From positions 9,166,850-9,230,849 of the forward strand of contig NC_134029.1 in NCBI RefSeq assembly GCF_964204645.1: a DNA stretch of 64,000 nt, written 5' to 3'. Positions within the stretch are counted from its first letter, which is position 1. Each line of letters starts with the position of its first letter. The DNA is from Tubulanus polymorphus (lineage: Eukaryota > Nemertea > Palaeonemertea > Tubulaniformes > Tubulanidae). The position numbers and the translations under genes were made by a program. Positions 34,461 through 53,183 of the stretch are shown one piece after another. The notes beneath the pieces were generated by a model. The model was given only the letters and a program-made list of their open reading frames with translations, was not told where the DNA came from and did no database searches.

Positions 34461-35905
34461 GATTGATAGACGGTAAGACGATTAGACAATTAACTGAAAG
34501 CAAAACAAAACCTTGCTGTAACGTAATGGAAGAAAATATATACGGCCTCAAATGAAGATTCCGCTTCAGTACATCAAAAATATCAGTGTCTTTACTACGC
34601 CTCCTTTTACAACTTAATGGCACTATAGCATTTGGCATCAATTTAGCGATCAACACCTTTGAATCGAGTATATGGCGTCAACGCTACCTTTGGTTTCCCG
34701 TTATAACGTCTGCGTTCAGAAGCGATCAACACATTTGATTCAAACTTAAAAGTTAAATGTGCTGCCAGGTATTACTTGCAGTGATTGTTTCCCGAACTCG
34801 ATAATAGGATTTTCGCGAGTGAACACGACAGACGGACAATATGAGTCGTTTCACCCAATACGAGTCAATTCAAGTTCAATCGTATGTACATTAATAAAGA
34901 AATAAGCTTCGAAACCGTACGTACGGAATTAATAAGTAATTAACATAGTCTTATAATGCCATCGAAAATCAATAACAAGGACTCCAATTTTAAGTCTTTG
35001 CGATTTAGTATAGAAATGCCAGGGCTCGATGGAAAGGTTAATTGAGTGTCAATGGTTGATATCGTAGATCACATAATGCAAAAGTTTGTCAGGCAATCTT
35101 AGAAATTCAATTTTTTACCAACAAGAATATTTCAGCGAATCTACTTGTTAGAACTAATCGAACTTGAAAATATCCGTGCGCTTTAATTATCGCTTATCAA
35201 ATAGAAATTAGGAAAACAGAAAATCTACTTACCGTATTTACATGTGGTGTTATGTGTTATTTATTAGTCCAATGTTAGTACTGATGTTGGGTGTGGCGGA
35301 ATTTACCGCGCTCTTAGTGCGGCACACTGACCGGGTTGGCGGAATTGCGGGGCAAAGTATTCATTCATTCGCATACCGGTGCGGCCAACCAGTGGATTTT
35401 GATCTGTCGGGCGGAAAGTTCGCGGCGTGTGAAAAACGGATTTTCTTCGTGAATCTATTCAGCCTTAATCCACCTATATCGTGAAGGCAACCAGCGCTAT
35501 TGAAATTACAAATTAGAGTCGGTGCGTCGGTAAATTGACAGTAAACTTCAACTAGGCCCAGTTCCAATTACATTTTCCAGCTTATTTTGCCACTACAGGT
35601 TCCAAGTTCCGCAGTTGTCGTTTATCAACATTATACTATTGGATGTAATTAATTTGCAATTTTACATTTATCGGAAGAATATATGACATATTGTTATAGA
35701 AAATAGATGACATATTAAGATAGAAAATAGATGACATATTGTTATGGAAAAACGAAATACAATTCGAGGATTGTCTTTGTAGATACTGACAAATACGCGA
35801 ATCATAGATCACGGATGCAATTCCATAATTGTAAATGATGAAGTTATCCGTGAAAAATAAAACTAATCTATAAGTACATGCATATATTGGTGATATTAAC
35901 TTTTG
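34461..35905. other. Intergenic, no gene recognised
   Basis: The promoter of the compact collagen/EGF gene should lie in its left part, but no clear TATA box or binding site was seen. Near 35640-35760, ATGACATATT-type words recur with TAGAAAATAG. A GGCCCAGTTCCAATTA segment at 35557-35573 resembles small MITE ends seen elsewhere in the window. Confidence 0.4.
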
Positions 35906-36642
35906 TAAGTACACTGGCCCTATATTCAAACAGTTGAATACCCTCAAGCTCAAAGATACTAGTAAACTTCAGCTAAGTACTTTTATCTACAAATTCGTCC
36001 ACTCTGACGAATTAACGAAATCATTCGAAAATTATTGGAGCGAAAATTTTCAAATCCACAGTCATAATACTCGGCGACGTCAAGATTTACAAACACTTTC
36101 TTACAATAGCCAAAGAAAAATATTTTCAGTAAAAATATCCGGCCCTTCACTTTGGAATAACATCTGTCACAGTCTAAAACAATCCGGAAAATTCAAAACT
36201 GTTTATGTGAAATGATAGAAAACTACTTTGCTCTGAATGTTTACATTATATAGGTATCCTCTAATTCAAACTGAAATTATAATTATATGTTAAACATATG
36301 CATCTGATCATTGAAGTATTACAGAAAACAACTGGTTTATTAAATGATTACATAGGTATCTCTTAATCAAACTGTTATCATAGTTAATTAAGTGTGCATT
36401 TTTGTGTGTTGAGGGTTGACTTTGAGCGTATTTTTTATTACATTTTCTTCTTCACTTTTCTCTTTTGAGGGACCTTATTTATATAAACTATTACTTAGTT
36501 TCTACAGACCCCTCCAAGTTGAATTTACTGTAATTTGCATTATGCTCTTGTACACTATGCTATAAATTATATAAATTAAAGCGTTCATTCATTCATTCAT
36601 TCATTCATTCATTCATTCATCCATTCATTCATTCATTCATTA
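35906..36642 (+). mobile_element. 5'-truncated LINE fragment with (ATTC)n tail
   Basis: The reading frame to the stop at 36215 encodes about 100 residues: GPIFKQLNTLKLKD, then FIYKFVH, HSHNTRR and SGPSLWNN. This is the C-terminal domain of a reverse transcriptase, equivalent to the end of the LINE at 1675-4611 but from a different family. An untranslated stretch and an ATTC array at 36584-36642 follow, a tail of simple repeats that CR1/L2-like elements often have. The upstream part is missing, as expected after incomplete reverse transcription. Confidence 0.8.
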
Positions 36643-37454
36643 TTCAAGTATTTAGATCCTCACAGTTCTCCTGGGTGTTTTATGGCGGACACTTAATCTG
36701 TTTTACACGGTTGCTGAATAAGTGTCATACGTAAAATTCCTGTTATGCACATGACGGCTATGAAAATTCAAGAACGGCACAATTGCCGCATTTTACCACC
36801 ACTTCCTGGACGAAAATGTGCTCAAAGTGAGCATGTCTCCCAGTCGTTACCTTCCTTCAATTCACTGCAATAATAGTCTATATATTTCCGTCAAACTTCA
36901 GTACTTCTGTGATATTTCATATGAACTATAAAGGAAAAGTGTTCATACGATACATTCGGCCTTGGGAAAAATAAATTTTGATATGGCGACGTCATAGATT
37001 ACATGTAAAACAGACCGGATCGGTTTCTACCTTATACGTAAAAGTCTTATTCGTTAAGTTCATACTTCATACGAGCAATCATCTCAACTGAGGTCGTCGA
37101 TATTTCAAACTCATTTTAGTAGGCCTTCCCTTAAAAAGGATCGTGGTATGAATCTAACGATCCAAAGCGTGCATTCAATCAGAATCAAGATAGTTGATAC
37201 CGTAAAAACATTATATATGAATGATTTTATGACCCTTTGTTCTAGTGTTCCATTTATTTTTGCATTATGCATTGCAGAATTTCCATTGGATATTTGTTTG
37301 AGTCAATTTTTTATCATGTACTATACTTCTTCAAAAAGAGCATTCTTCTCACGGAAAAAGAAGCGACTGTAAGATATCCGATTTCGAGACTAAAATGTTC
37401 GCAGATTTCTCCATCGCTACAGTCTCTTTATGATGGAAGGACAAAGTAATCCAT
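36643..37454. other. Intergenic, no gene recognised
   Basis: Ordinary AT-rich sequence between the LINE tail and the secreted Ig-protein gene. Short open frames (for example 37148-37372) show no domain. Confidence 0.4.
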
Positions 37455-37460
37455 TTTATT
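37455..37460 (-). other. Candidate polyadenylation signal
   Basis: AATAAA on the minus strand, about 62 nt past the stop of the secreted Ig-domain gene (37522). Confidence 0.55.
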
Positions 37461-37521
37461 CCAAACTCTTTCTTATGGGGTTGTACATTTGTCTTTTATA
37501 CATCTTCCTTGTCTTTTTGCT

Positions 37522-40383
37522 TCAGTCTTCGCTAGTGCTATAAAGATAGTCTATCGAACCGTCCCACGGCGTCAAAACAGCTAGAACCCGACCAGCAGAC
37601 GAGCCATGTCTGTTCTTAGCCAAACACATATAATACCACGTCCACTCTCCTGCATCCCTTTCGTTCACATTCATGATCTTCAACGTGTATGTAATCAGAT
37701 TATCAGGTCCGGCCGTATTCGTAATACTCATTCGTTTATCTTTTTCGACGGCGATCGGAATCATCTTCAATTTGTTCCAGTTTTTTACCTCTAAGTCTGG
37801 ATAACCGTATATTTTGAAAAACTCGATTGTCGGGCTGTCCGTGTTTTTGACCGTACACGGAAACTCAATCTGAAAGATGAGTGAAAATCTGAACGGTTAA
37901 AATGATAATCATTGACATTCAGACACTCCGAAATTGCTTTCTTTTGTTAGTATGTTGGGATCTATTTTCTGATATCATTCTCGTTTTTTTTCAAATTCAT
38001 ACATCAGTATGCGCATTTGAATAAAACACTTAGATGCTACTTTACACAGGTCGCCTTTAAATTTCTTTCCCTCCCTCTCCATCAACAACACTATCCCTCT
38101 TGATTCGACTATACAGTATATTAAACATATAACATTAGTTAAGTAATTGTCATCTTAGTGACATCAAAAGGCGTTTTCATCTTTCTCCAGATTGGGGCAA
38201 AGTGATAATAACTTACCTCTTCAATTTCAGGACTCAAGACTATCGAATCGTCTGCCTTTTCTAAGATTTTCACTGCGCTAAACGGAAACACGGAGAATTC
38301 TACGTAGGCACTTGCACTGCGGTACCCGGCATCAATACGGTATTTAGTACCGTCAACGAATCCTACAAAATTCGCCACAGTCGAATAGCCATCTTGGTGT
38401 ATTACTTGGTCCAGTTTTACTTGTTTTTCTGTTCCGTCTTGCGCCAGTTGCATGAGCCGTACGTACGCCTGTGGATAAGCAGTTACCTCGAAAATCACCA
38501 TGTCATTTTCGCCTTCCAGCAACGCTAAAGTTTTTGACCCATGATTATCAACGAGGCGAGAGCCGGAAGCTGACGAGACGGTAATATTCGTAATGCGACC
38601 GAAGTCCGATCTCCTGACAAGTGAACTGCACATCCTAGAATGCATATGATGTCCTTTCGTATAGTATTCGGGTACTTCCTTTGGTACCAAGCAATACGTC
38701 CCTAAATCACTCTTTTTTGGCGGATTCTCCATCAAAGCCGTATTGCGTCGTTTGTACGTCTTGGTTTGGTCAGGTAGTTGTAAAACTCGGCCACTTTCTG
38801 TCTGATTCGCTTCGGCTGGGTATGCAACGTATTCTCCATCGACCTTTCGTCGCCAAGCGTAGGCCGCCTCGAGATTCGTACCTGAACCCCAAGGAGAAAC
38901 TATCACCAATGAACGCAGGGTTAGGAGACCATCTTCGATAAACTGGACCCTTGGTGAAACGGTATAGGCTACTGGGAAACGGGCGAAACTAACGGCTGCA
39001 GGTGCTACTTCTGTCGTCGGAAAAATAAGCTCATGAACATAATCGTTGCAGTGGCCAGTAAGGGTGATTTCTAGCTTGTACGTAGATCTCGATTCGTATT
39101 TAGGCGGCACAGTAAGTGTTAGATTGGTGGCAAGTTTTGTCCCTCGATCTATAGTAACTCCTGATAATACAAAAAAACAATAAGATTTTAGCCAAAACAA
39201 TATCAGATGGAAGCGGACATATTATTTTGTCAGGTTGTTCACTTCGATCTTTCATTTGCTATGCATGTTTTAAGAACCAGTAGTGTACTACTCAGTTCCA
39301 CCAAGGACTCTAAAAACGGAGCCGGTATTTTCGTTCCATGTCATTTCGTCTTAAAGAGTCCATGATTCCACCTAAGTAACTTTATAGCAGTATCCACAGA
39401 AATAGGGAATAACGGAGAGGTCTATCAGTCGAAATGACTATTTGTATATTTCTGTAATTACGAAATCTGAATTCAAATATCTCACGATCAGTTCTCTCAG
39501 TCTTTACCTTCGACTTGAAGTGTGTAGAAGTTATGGTTTGCTAGTTTCACGAGCCATCGTGTGTGTACGCGTCGTTCAGTAGTGATGTGGACTTGAATGG
39601 TAACCGTTTTATCATTCAGAAAGCTCGGAATATTAGCGGTAAAATGTCCTGGGTATCCACCCTCGTAACACAGTCTCGGTCGTTCGCCGACTCTTTTCTC
39701 ATTGCGAACCGCCTACAAACAAAATGAAGCAGGCAAAATGATTGAATGAATAAACAAAGGACGCAATCTATCAAAAATGGCGTCTGCAACAAAATTATCC
39801 TATTTCATCTGAATAACTATAGTAGTAAGAATACCTAGATATGGTGGTTCGTGACTCTTCATATAATCTCGCATGTAATCTCTAGAACCAGGGATCAAAT
39901 GAGACTAACGTTAACTCTAAATTGAGTGTCCTGAGAAAAATGATCGACTTTTTGAAAGAGATTTTCCCAGCGATGGATAAACCGATTTCATTGAAAAACA
40001 TCACAAAATAACCTCGTTCGAAATGTAACGGGAGAATAGATCAAAATATGTAAGAGATTGGTCGCGAATTATTTATTTCAAGAGTATTTTCAAAATCAAA
40101 ACAATAGAAGTTTATGCAATATCAAATATAATCATATTGCATTTCTATGAATTGTATGTACATAGTTATATAGTTCAGCTGATAGGTATGCATCGAGGAA
40201 CCAACCCCAAAATATAAATCTTGAATACAATTTTTATCGAAATCTCTATTTTCGATAAATTTGTTTTTTTTCTATTTATAATATGCAACTTCTATCTTCT
40301 TGTAAACCTTTAAACTGTTTCTATTTTACCTGGATTGTGACGAGAAGTCCGACCAAAGCACTGAATATCGTAGCGACGTGCAT
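37522..40383 (-). CDS. Secreted protein with C-terminal Ig-like domain (4 exons)
   Basis: Exons 40330-40383, 39508-39712, 38217-39160 and 37522-37869 join in frame (1,551 nt, 516 residues). Exon 1 is a signal peptide (MHVATIFSALVGLLVTIQ). Residues 19-401 are beta-rich, contain scattered Cys, carry NLT, NQT and NIT sequons, and resemble no family I can name. The last exon forms an Ig-like fold: IEFPC, then W, then NERDAGEW, YMCLAKNRHGSSAG, which is the D.G.Y.C...N..G pattern of I-set domains (one-residue shift, WYYMC). There is no membrane helix or obvious GPI signal, so secretion is expected. It is in tandem with the two collagen/EGF genes on the same strand, but shared function is only a suggestion. 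Confidence 0.8.
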
Positions 40384-41660
40384 TTTACCGAACTTCAGTA
40401 CTAGACTTAAAGCCGGGTAGTTCGTTTAATATCAATGAGTTCTCGGGAAATTGGTCGACAAATTGCATGGAAATCGACAGTCACGACAAAAATATCTAGT
40501 TCAATGGGCCTGTGACGTTATCAGTCTGAAACTAGATGTTCCTGTTATGTGTTATCATTTCTATTACACATTGCGATGATGATACATGCATTAACCGCGG
40601 TATTTTGTATTTAGATATCTAATTATATAAACGCATCAAAAAACAATGCGATGATCTGTATACATGGCCATACATGTACCATTAACCATATACGACATGT
40701 ACCATTAACCATATACGAGTTTTTCATCACGGCGACTAATGTGTTTGTTGTCTGTATTGTAATTCCTCATTAGATTTATGATTCGTGGAATCAAGGACTT
40801 TTTGTTTTAGATACTATGGTTGAATTCAAGAAATTTCTTATCAGTGTTTGGAGAATTCAAGAAATTACTTATCAGTGTTCAGAGAAGTAAAGTTTTTTAT
40901 CAGCTTTTTTGTATGTATGACCAATTGACTTCTAACGATGGAAATATTTCAACAAATTCCTGTGAGTCCGCAACCAAAACAACGACAAAATTTATATTAT
41001 ATACATACAAAAATATGTACGGGACTTTTAAATATGAATACGTTACGGCAAAAATCTGATGAAGTCTGTTGAGCACAGCGTCCTGAAGACACACAATGAA
41101 TTTGTCTCACCTTTCGTGCACGTTTTTACAACTATACAAGGATGGGGAACCTCCAACCTCCTGTGGCAATCGAGGATTCCACTTATAGCAGGCGAGGATC
41201 CACCAGGTTCGCTAGCAGTTACTCGGTCTTATTTATCAAAGATGATTTAGATATTTATAGATCCCTCCTGTGGTCTGTTTTTAGTGTATTGTAAATAGAA
41301 AATGTATTATGTATTAAAGGCCTTTAAAGCTCGTGATGTTTTTAAAATGTTTTCATTATTCTCTAGATATATGTTAACATTTGTAAACAAAATTATTTTA
41401 CCCTCCACTTACCATGGAAATGGTAAGAGAGTGATAATCTTGTCTCATTTTCTGCATTCAGTTTCTTTTACATTTCAGTTAAAACCGAATAAACTTTTTC
41501 TTCAATAAATCTACTATTTATGAAAACTATACCGATATCTGAGTAGAAAATTGAATCTGATGTAGATTTGGTAGGTCCTGTGATAATGTTTCGACTCGGG
41601 AGCCTAAAAGTTCAGTTCAAAGTTCATTGATATGATATAATGAACTGAATTTGGCGACGA

Positions 41661-41860
41661 GATAAGATAAGATAAGATATTTATTTCACTCCAACCATAA
41701 GAATGGTACGTGGAGGCAAGATTGAATACAAAATATGAAATATAAAAATTAACAAAACATGAACAGAATTATATACATATATACATATAGACAAAACAAA
41801 ATAGGAGTTAACAAAATTTGACTGAATGCCCGTCACGCCATCTGGTGGGATAGCTGGGGT
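41661..41860 (-). mobile_element. Possible LINE 3' end with (TTATC)n tail
   Basis: A GATAAGATAAGATAAGATAT run leads into a stretch ending near AAAATTTGACTGAATG. On the minus strand this would be a 3' untranslated region closed by (TTATC)n, a tail type seen on some invertebrate LINEs. No reverse-transcriptase codons remain, so the call is tentative. Confidence 0.35.
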
Positions 41861-43806
41861 TACGGTTTTCCCTAATCGGCAGCTGAAAATCTACGTTTCT
41901 CGTAATTTTTTTAATGCAAAATCCATAGTCAAATAGCTTTCGAATTTAATACAACACACTCGTTAATTTAGATATTAGCGTATAGAACTTGTGACGAATG
42001 AGCGTAGTTGACAAACAAACCGAGACCTTGTGTCACCTTATGATAATGCTGTTAAACCCGATTTAATTTCACAAGACTAATACATAAACGTTTAGTTAGA
42101 ACAAATATCGCCGGAAAGTAAATATCGGCGGGACTTAAGAGGAATGGCTCCACTATACGTGACAATAGCTCGTTGGCTGTAGGCTAATGTTGATTCGTTA
42201 TAGTTGCAACATTAAGAACAAATGTTGGGCTGTGAATTCTGGAAGGTGAACTCGCCGAAAGTTAGTAAGCAATGTTCCGAATGGTAAACAAACTAATATC
42301 TATTGTAACCGTTTCGAACGCCGGTGATAACCGATTGCGTTCCGGTCGTCGTACGTGGCGAGGCGGCGAAATCGACCCAGCCGTGGCCGGTAGAGTTGCG
42401 GAAGTGTACGCACGCACCGGATAACAAATAGCGGATACAGGATATGCGTAATGCGCAGTGATGTTTTATTCAATTAAACCGAATCGATGCTGACCAATAA
42501 ACCCATTTAGGAGTAATCGGAGAATCAATGACTAAAGTCCTTTATGAAATGGCCACAATTCTATTTGCCATATTTCCTCCGATTTGGTAAACCTAGATTC
42601 CCAAATATTCTATCTACCTCACAATTTGAATAGCCAATAGATTTTATCTTATTTCATATGTTCTACCTTAAATCAATCAGAGAAAGGCTAAATATATTTC
42701 TAACAAGTCCATTTTATTCGATATTGTCTATAGCTGTCATCTTAAGCAAGACTAGTAGATATTCGTGTGGTATGTAAGTGTGGTGGAGTAATAAGGGGTC
42801 AGACGCTCAATAGTTGGTTTAGGTATACCATAGCATGTCAGGTTGGCTGGAAATAGATTTTGTGCTATTAGTGAGCCACATTGACTGTCTTGGTACTGTT
42901 GGAAAGACAACATCTTGGTGCTTCGGACGATGGGTGTTTTCACCCTGACAACAGGTGCCGTGTTGCAATAATCGGTTGTCAAGGTGACGATGGTGCTTTT
43001 CTCTTCTCGGTTTACCTTATTTCTAAGCATCGACAAAATAAGCAAGAACTCGTGATATGTTCTAACTCGCTAGAACTATGATATGTAGCCTTGAAATTTC
43101 AAAACTACAAATTATTTCAGTGATTCTGTTAGATAGATTATTCCTGCGAAATTAACCCTGAATACTAGGATAACTTTGCATAGATCAAGTGAGTCTTCCA
43201 TGTTTTCTACCATAACTCTGCAACCGATCAAGGTAGGACTCAAGTTTTTATGTATATTCCTATGTTTTCCCATGAGGGCGACCTGTCATTTGGAATAGGA
43301 TTCCCCGGCATCAGACTTCGTTTAAGTATGAAAACTAAGATTGAGTATTCTTGCTTTCACTATTCACATCTCAATATATTCATAAAATAGATACCATAGT
43401 AACAATGCTATCAGAATTCACCCTCCGCCAAGACTTCATTTTCCCCAGATTTCATTCTCAAAAATCCATCGGTGAGAAACGAAGCACAAAGTAGTTTCTT
43501 TTACTAAAATCGGTTCATTTCCGATCGTTCAAATCGAAAGAACAGCACCACAAGGAAATTCGAAAAACTACAGACTCTTATATCTGCATTCATATAACAG
43601 AATTTATTAATACGATTTATCATCATGTTTTAATCTTTAGTTATTACAGCGTGGCAGAAAAGAGAAACTATGAACCCACCCAGAAAGATTGTCATGTCAG
43701 TTTTATATACTATACATCTTATATATTGCACACACAAAAACGAGTAATTTGTCGTCTTTTTACAATTCCAGAAAAGTTGAACTTTTCCGTTTAGAATAAA
43801 TACATA

Positions 43807-43835
43807 CATTATATATATATATATACATATATATT
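43807..43835. repeat. (TA)n-rich tract
   Basis: Simple ATATAT repeat about 75 nt downstream of the PRDM14 stop codon. Confidence 0.6.
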
Positions 43836-43909
43836 TTTATTAGACATCTGTGTTGACTTTTGTTTTGGCAGCAATCTTTATTTGTTTAACATCACGAAAG
43901 AGATTTTAT

Positions 43910-49309
<5,400 letters not shown>

Positions 49310-52300
49310 CTAAAGCATAAAAGATAAGTTAGCTAGTTCTATGTAATATTAAGCTAATATAGTCGGACGAGGCGCCTGGGTCAATGATCTATCTTGTCAC
49401 TGCGGGTCATTGTGTAACATCTGCAGCTGACGGGACAGAGCAATGTTATCATTGACATCGTTTCGTTCTGTGGCGTTGTCTGTTGAAATGAACAAGGTCA
49501 ATTCAAGGTGCACGATGATTGTGTGATCGAGGAAAATGGGCGGAAGCACAAGCGATGCATAAAACAAACACCGATTGAAAAGACTGTAACATGTCTGTCC
49601 GTGTTCTTACGTCGAATATTTAACCAGGATCGAATTTCGTCGATGAGATTTCTATATTTCCTCGACCGGTTACAAAACGGTGAACGATGAGCGTACGTGT
49701 CCGCGGATAATGCGCAACACTGCAGAATGTTTTCATTGCGTTTTGTTCTGACCGTGTCGCGCCATTATCACTAAAAGCAGTTATGATGTTGTGTCAATGG
49801 ATTGGAGCTTTAAATATCGAATCTCGTTCGGAAACGTTCGCTTTCTTTGTAAACAACGATGCATGATTGCGCGCCGGTAAAAAACGAAACGAACATCCCG
49901 AAGTAATTTTTCGTGGCATCGATTTGTTCGCGTAAGTTATTATACAATCCTTCGTTCGTTCTACAATGTAGTGTGGAAATTTTGATGATTTGCTAGATGA
50001 ACAATTCCAATTACTTGAATAGCAAAAGCGACTCTGCAACGGTCATCCAAATCCTTAGGAAATTACTAATAAGCCTTTTGTTACAGTATGCAGGTGCTGT
50101 TTTGGGTATGCCCACTTGGTCCGCATTTTTAAGCATTTTCTACGTATTTTCTCCTGATCTAACTTTTTCATTTCATTCGTTTATCTCTGGATTGGATGAA
50201 GATGGGAACAATGCATTAAAATTCAACTCGGCTTATAATTAATTACCTTTTTCACGAAGATCACTCCGGGCGAAACACAGTTATATTAGATAAAATCGAA
50301 AAAAGAATCAACACTGTTGACCTATAGTGGGTACCTAAAAACATGGCGCCTGGAAATTCTAAAAGGCGTATTACCGTCATTTATGTATTCTTGAGTCAAT
50401 CGCTTATTTTGTCAATCGCTGATGAGTCATTGGAGAAATTTGATGGTCATTAGGCAATCGTTTGATATGACTATCTTCCTAGAATGGAACGTTTGTATTG
50501 ACATTCACGTTTTATTCTTTGAAGAACATTCACAAAAAAGTTGGCTAATTAAGTTATTTTTCTATATTCACGATCACAAGACACAAACTTTAAGTTCGAG
50601 TTTATAAACAGTGGATAATGAATAATTCTTCACGAGATATCTCTTAAAAACGAACTCTTTTAAAACTGAGAGATCACCGCGTTATAGTTGAAGCATGCAC
50701 ATCGGAGGATTTGAACTGATGGAAGACTGAACTATTCATTCTCATTGTTAATTTTGAGTTTAAAGGGCCGTATGTTGACCAAATCCAACAACTAGCGGCT
50801 CAGGTTAAAACCATGGAGATAAAATCCCGATGGTCGTACGCTACATATAGCTCCGCATTTCGATGACCAAGATGGCTTCCGATATTGTAACAGTTAATAC
50901 GTCGGAAATTATGGGTATTATATCCAAACATCTGATTTGACAATTGATACGTCTCTCTTGATGCGCCGACCGCGTCTTGTCGGTCATCGTACAAAAAGAT
51001 GATTTCGAAATCCTCGCTACCCCCACAATAAAACTGTCAGCTTCGATTCGAATCATAAAGTACATCGAAGTGTGAAAAGCCTTTCAAAAACCTAATCTCT
51101 ATTAGTGTATGTTAAAACCGCATTGAATGATCAAAAATCACATCATTGAATGGGGTATAGAATAGTGTTTGTTTGCTCAATACTAGTGTTTGAATCTAAT
51201 ATCAATGATCGGCAAGTTTTTATTTTTTTTTTGTAACGTTGATATAATTCCGATAGATGTGGTATTATATATTAAAGCCAGTCGGTCGACGATTGAAGAG
51301 GTTAATCCCGTTGATCTACGAAGCCGCTGAAAAGCGCCCGACAACGCAAACATGTGAGGGCGGAATCTTAATAGACGTAGATTTGAAATTTGACCATGAG
51401 GTGTAAGTCGTAACTGTTCAAGGGTCTGTCTGGACCTTTTCTGAGGTCAGCTACGTCAGGATGTCATAAATTATATTATAGATCTCAAGTAGGGACATAA
51501 TTAAAATGGAACTATTCCGCCAGTTAGAATGTAATCCAGACGAAACAAATTAATTCAACATGTTCGCAGTTGATCTTTCTTAGATTACGCGTATACAATG
51601 ATATGGATATAAAGGCATCTATTTGGTGGTTGCTGTGGAAAAATATTTCTGTCAAAAGGCCTTGAAATTGGAGATAAAAAACTAAACGAACCCTCCCCTC
51701 AGAAGCGCCTGATTTTCTAAGAGATTTTGATATCATTTGTCGTTAAAAGTATTTTTAACACTACATACTTTGAAGTCCGGTCGAAGAGTTTTTAATCCAC
51801 AGCGGATTTTTTATCCATAACAAACGGAGATTTATCTAGAGATATATTGCCTATTTTTAGATGTAGATATAGAAATCTATAAAATATGTGTGAATCGATA
51901 ATGAGATTCTATGAACACTAAAGATTTGAATTTTTGTAAAATTTGTACGCTTTTCAAAGATGATTCGCGCAACAATACAGCCGTATCATTTTAATGAACC
52001 CTACGTTCTTGTATTTGAAATAAAATATGAAAACAATCGGCATCATTTTAAAACCATAATCTAATGAACGATCCGACCAAACTATTCCGTCAAATCGTTA
52101 AGTAGTGGATCAAACTTTTGCGATGACATCATTTCACCCGACCGACGAATTCTAAAATCGCTAGTCACGAATATTATCGTAGCATGTTTGTACGCATCAC
52201 AAAGATGTTGTTGGTTTTAGATAATACAAAAGCGAAAAAGGAACTGCCGCCGCGGGTGAATAATATGAATATTCTCACAAAATATCGTACTCTATGTAGA

Positions 52301-53049
52301 GAGCGCTTTGGTTCGATATTTTCGGGACGAACGATTCAATTTCTTGATTATTAAATATTTGCTCGCACGCAAAACGTGACATCTGCTCAACGACTATTTT
52401 ATCGTTTTTATTTTTCTGTTTAGCGTGTATATACAAACGCTTCTATTATAGACCGTGTCAACATTTAGTATACATTTTATTTAACAAATATCGGTGGTTC
52501 CACATATTCACATGCTACTCAAGTGGATGGGCGCGCTACCGGTTATCACCCCCGAAATTATTAGCCAGACGACACAACGAGTGGTATTTGCGAAGATATT
52601 TTCCGCTTTCGTCGCTGAAGGAATTTATCGCGCAAATGGAAGATTTTTTTCTGATATTGGTAGAATCGATAACTTGATTCAAAAAGTAGTTCTACGCCAT
52701 TACAATAGATGTATATAATATGTCCTATTTCAAACTGGAAATAATCTTACGTACGTATGTCACATCGGTTGTTAATTTGGAAAGTTCAACCTAAAACATC
52801 CACTTTACCAACGGACCGTCTAATATAAGATAAGCGGCTAATTCAATGTACAGAAGTGCGTGAAAAAAGGCGATTTCAAAATAATGAAATATATAGCGGA
52901 TAAAACAGTTGAATTCTAGATTGGTTTCTGAACTGAACTTACTCGAATTTTCTAGAAAAGATGAATGATTTAAGTCTAGTCTTACTGATATTATCTTACC
53001 ATCTAATGAATGAGCATACATATATATGTAGATATGAAATTGAGTAACT
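49310..53049. other. Upstream of known PRDM14 exons; first exon(s) not identified
   Basis: The missing 5' exon must end with two bases of a codon before a GT donor. I scanned the minus strand and found no convincing candidate here. Several long AT-rich stretches carry only short random frames. Confidence 0.4.
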
Positions 53050-53183
53050 CGGCTTACCCCATGAACCTTGGCATCTGGTGATGTAAGTTCCCATAATGTT
53101 GGTGTATCACGGCTGCCGATCGTGGATCCATGTTTGTTGTCCAGAATATTTGAAGGGCCCACTTTTGTCATGTGACTATCCAA
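53050..53183 (-). CDS. Unproven candidate upstream exon
   Basis: ATG at 53183 opens a 44-codon frame (MDSHMTKVGPSNILD and on) ending VHG at a good donor (GTAAGC). It would splice in phase 0, whereas the first recognised PRDM14 exon needs phase 2, so another exon would have to lie between. No homology recognised. Recorded only as a lead. Confidence 0.15.

Larger units (their letters stand above)
40384..43876. other. Intergenic between Ig-protein gene and PRDM14
   Basis: No convincing exon. It contains a (GATAA)n block at 41661-41680. The minus-strand frame at 42752-43045 (97 residues) could be an old element relic but has no motif I trust. Confidence 0.4.

Noticed and set aside
42752-43045. 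97-codon minus-strand frame
   Set aside because: No conserved motif; considered as a retroelement scrap but not supportable.
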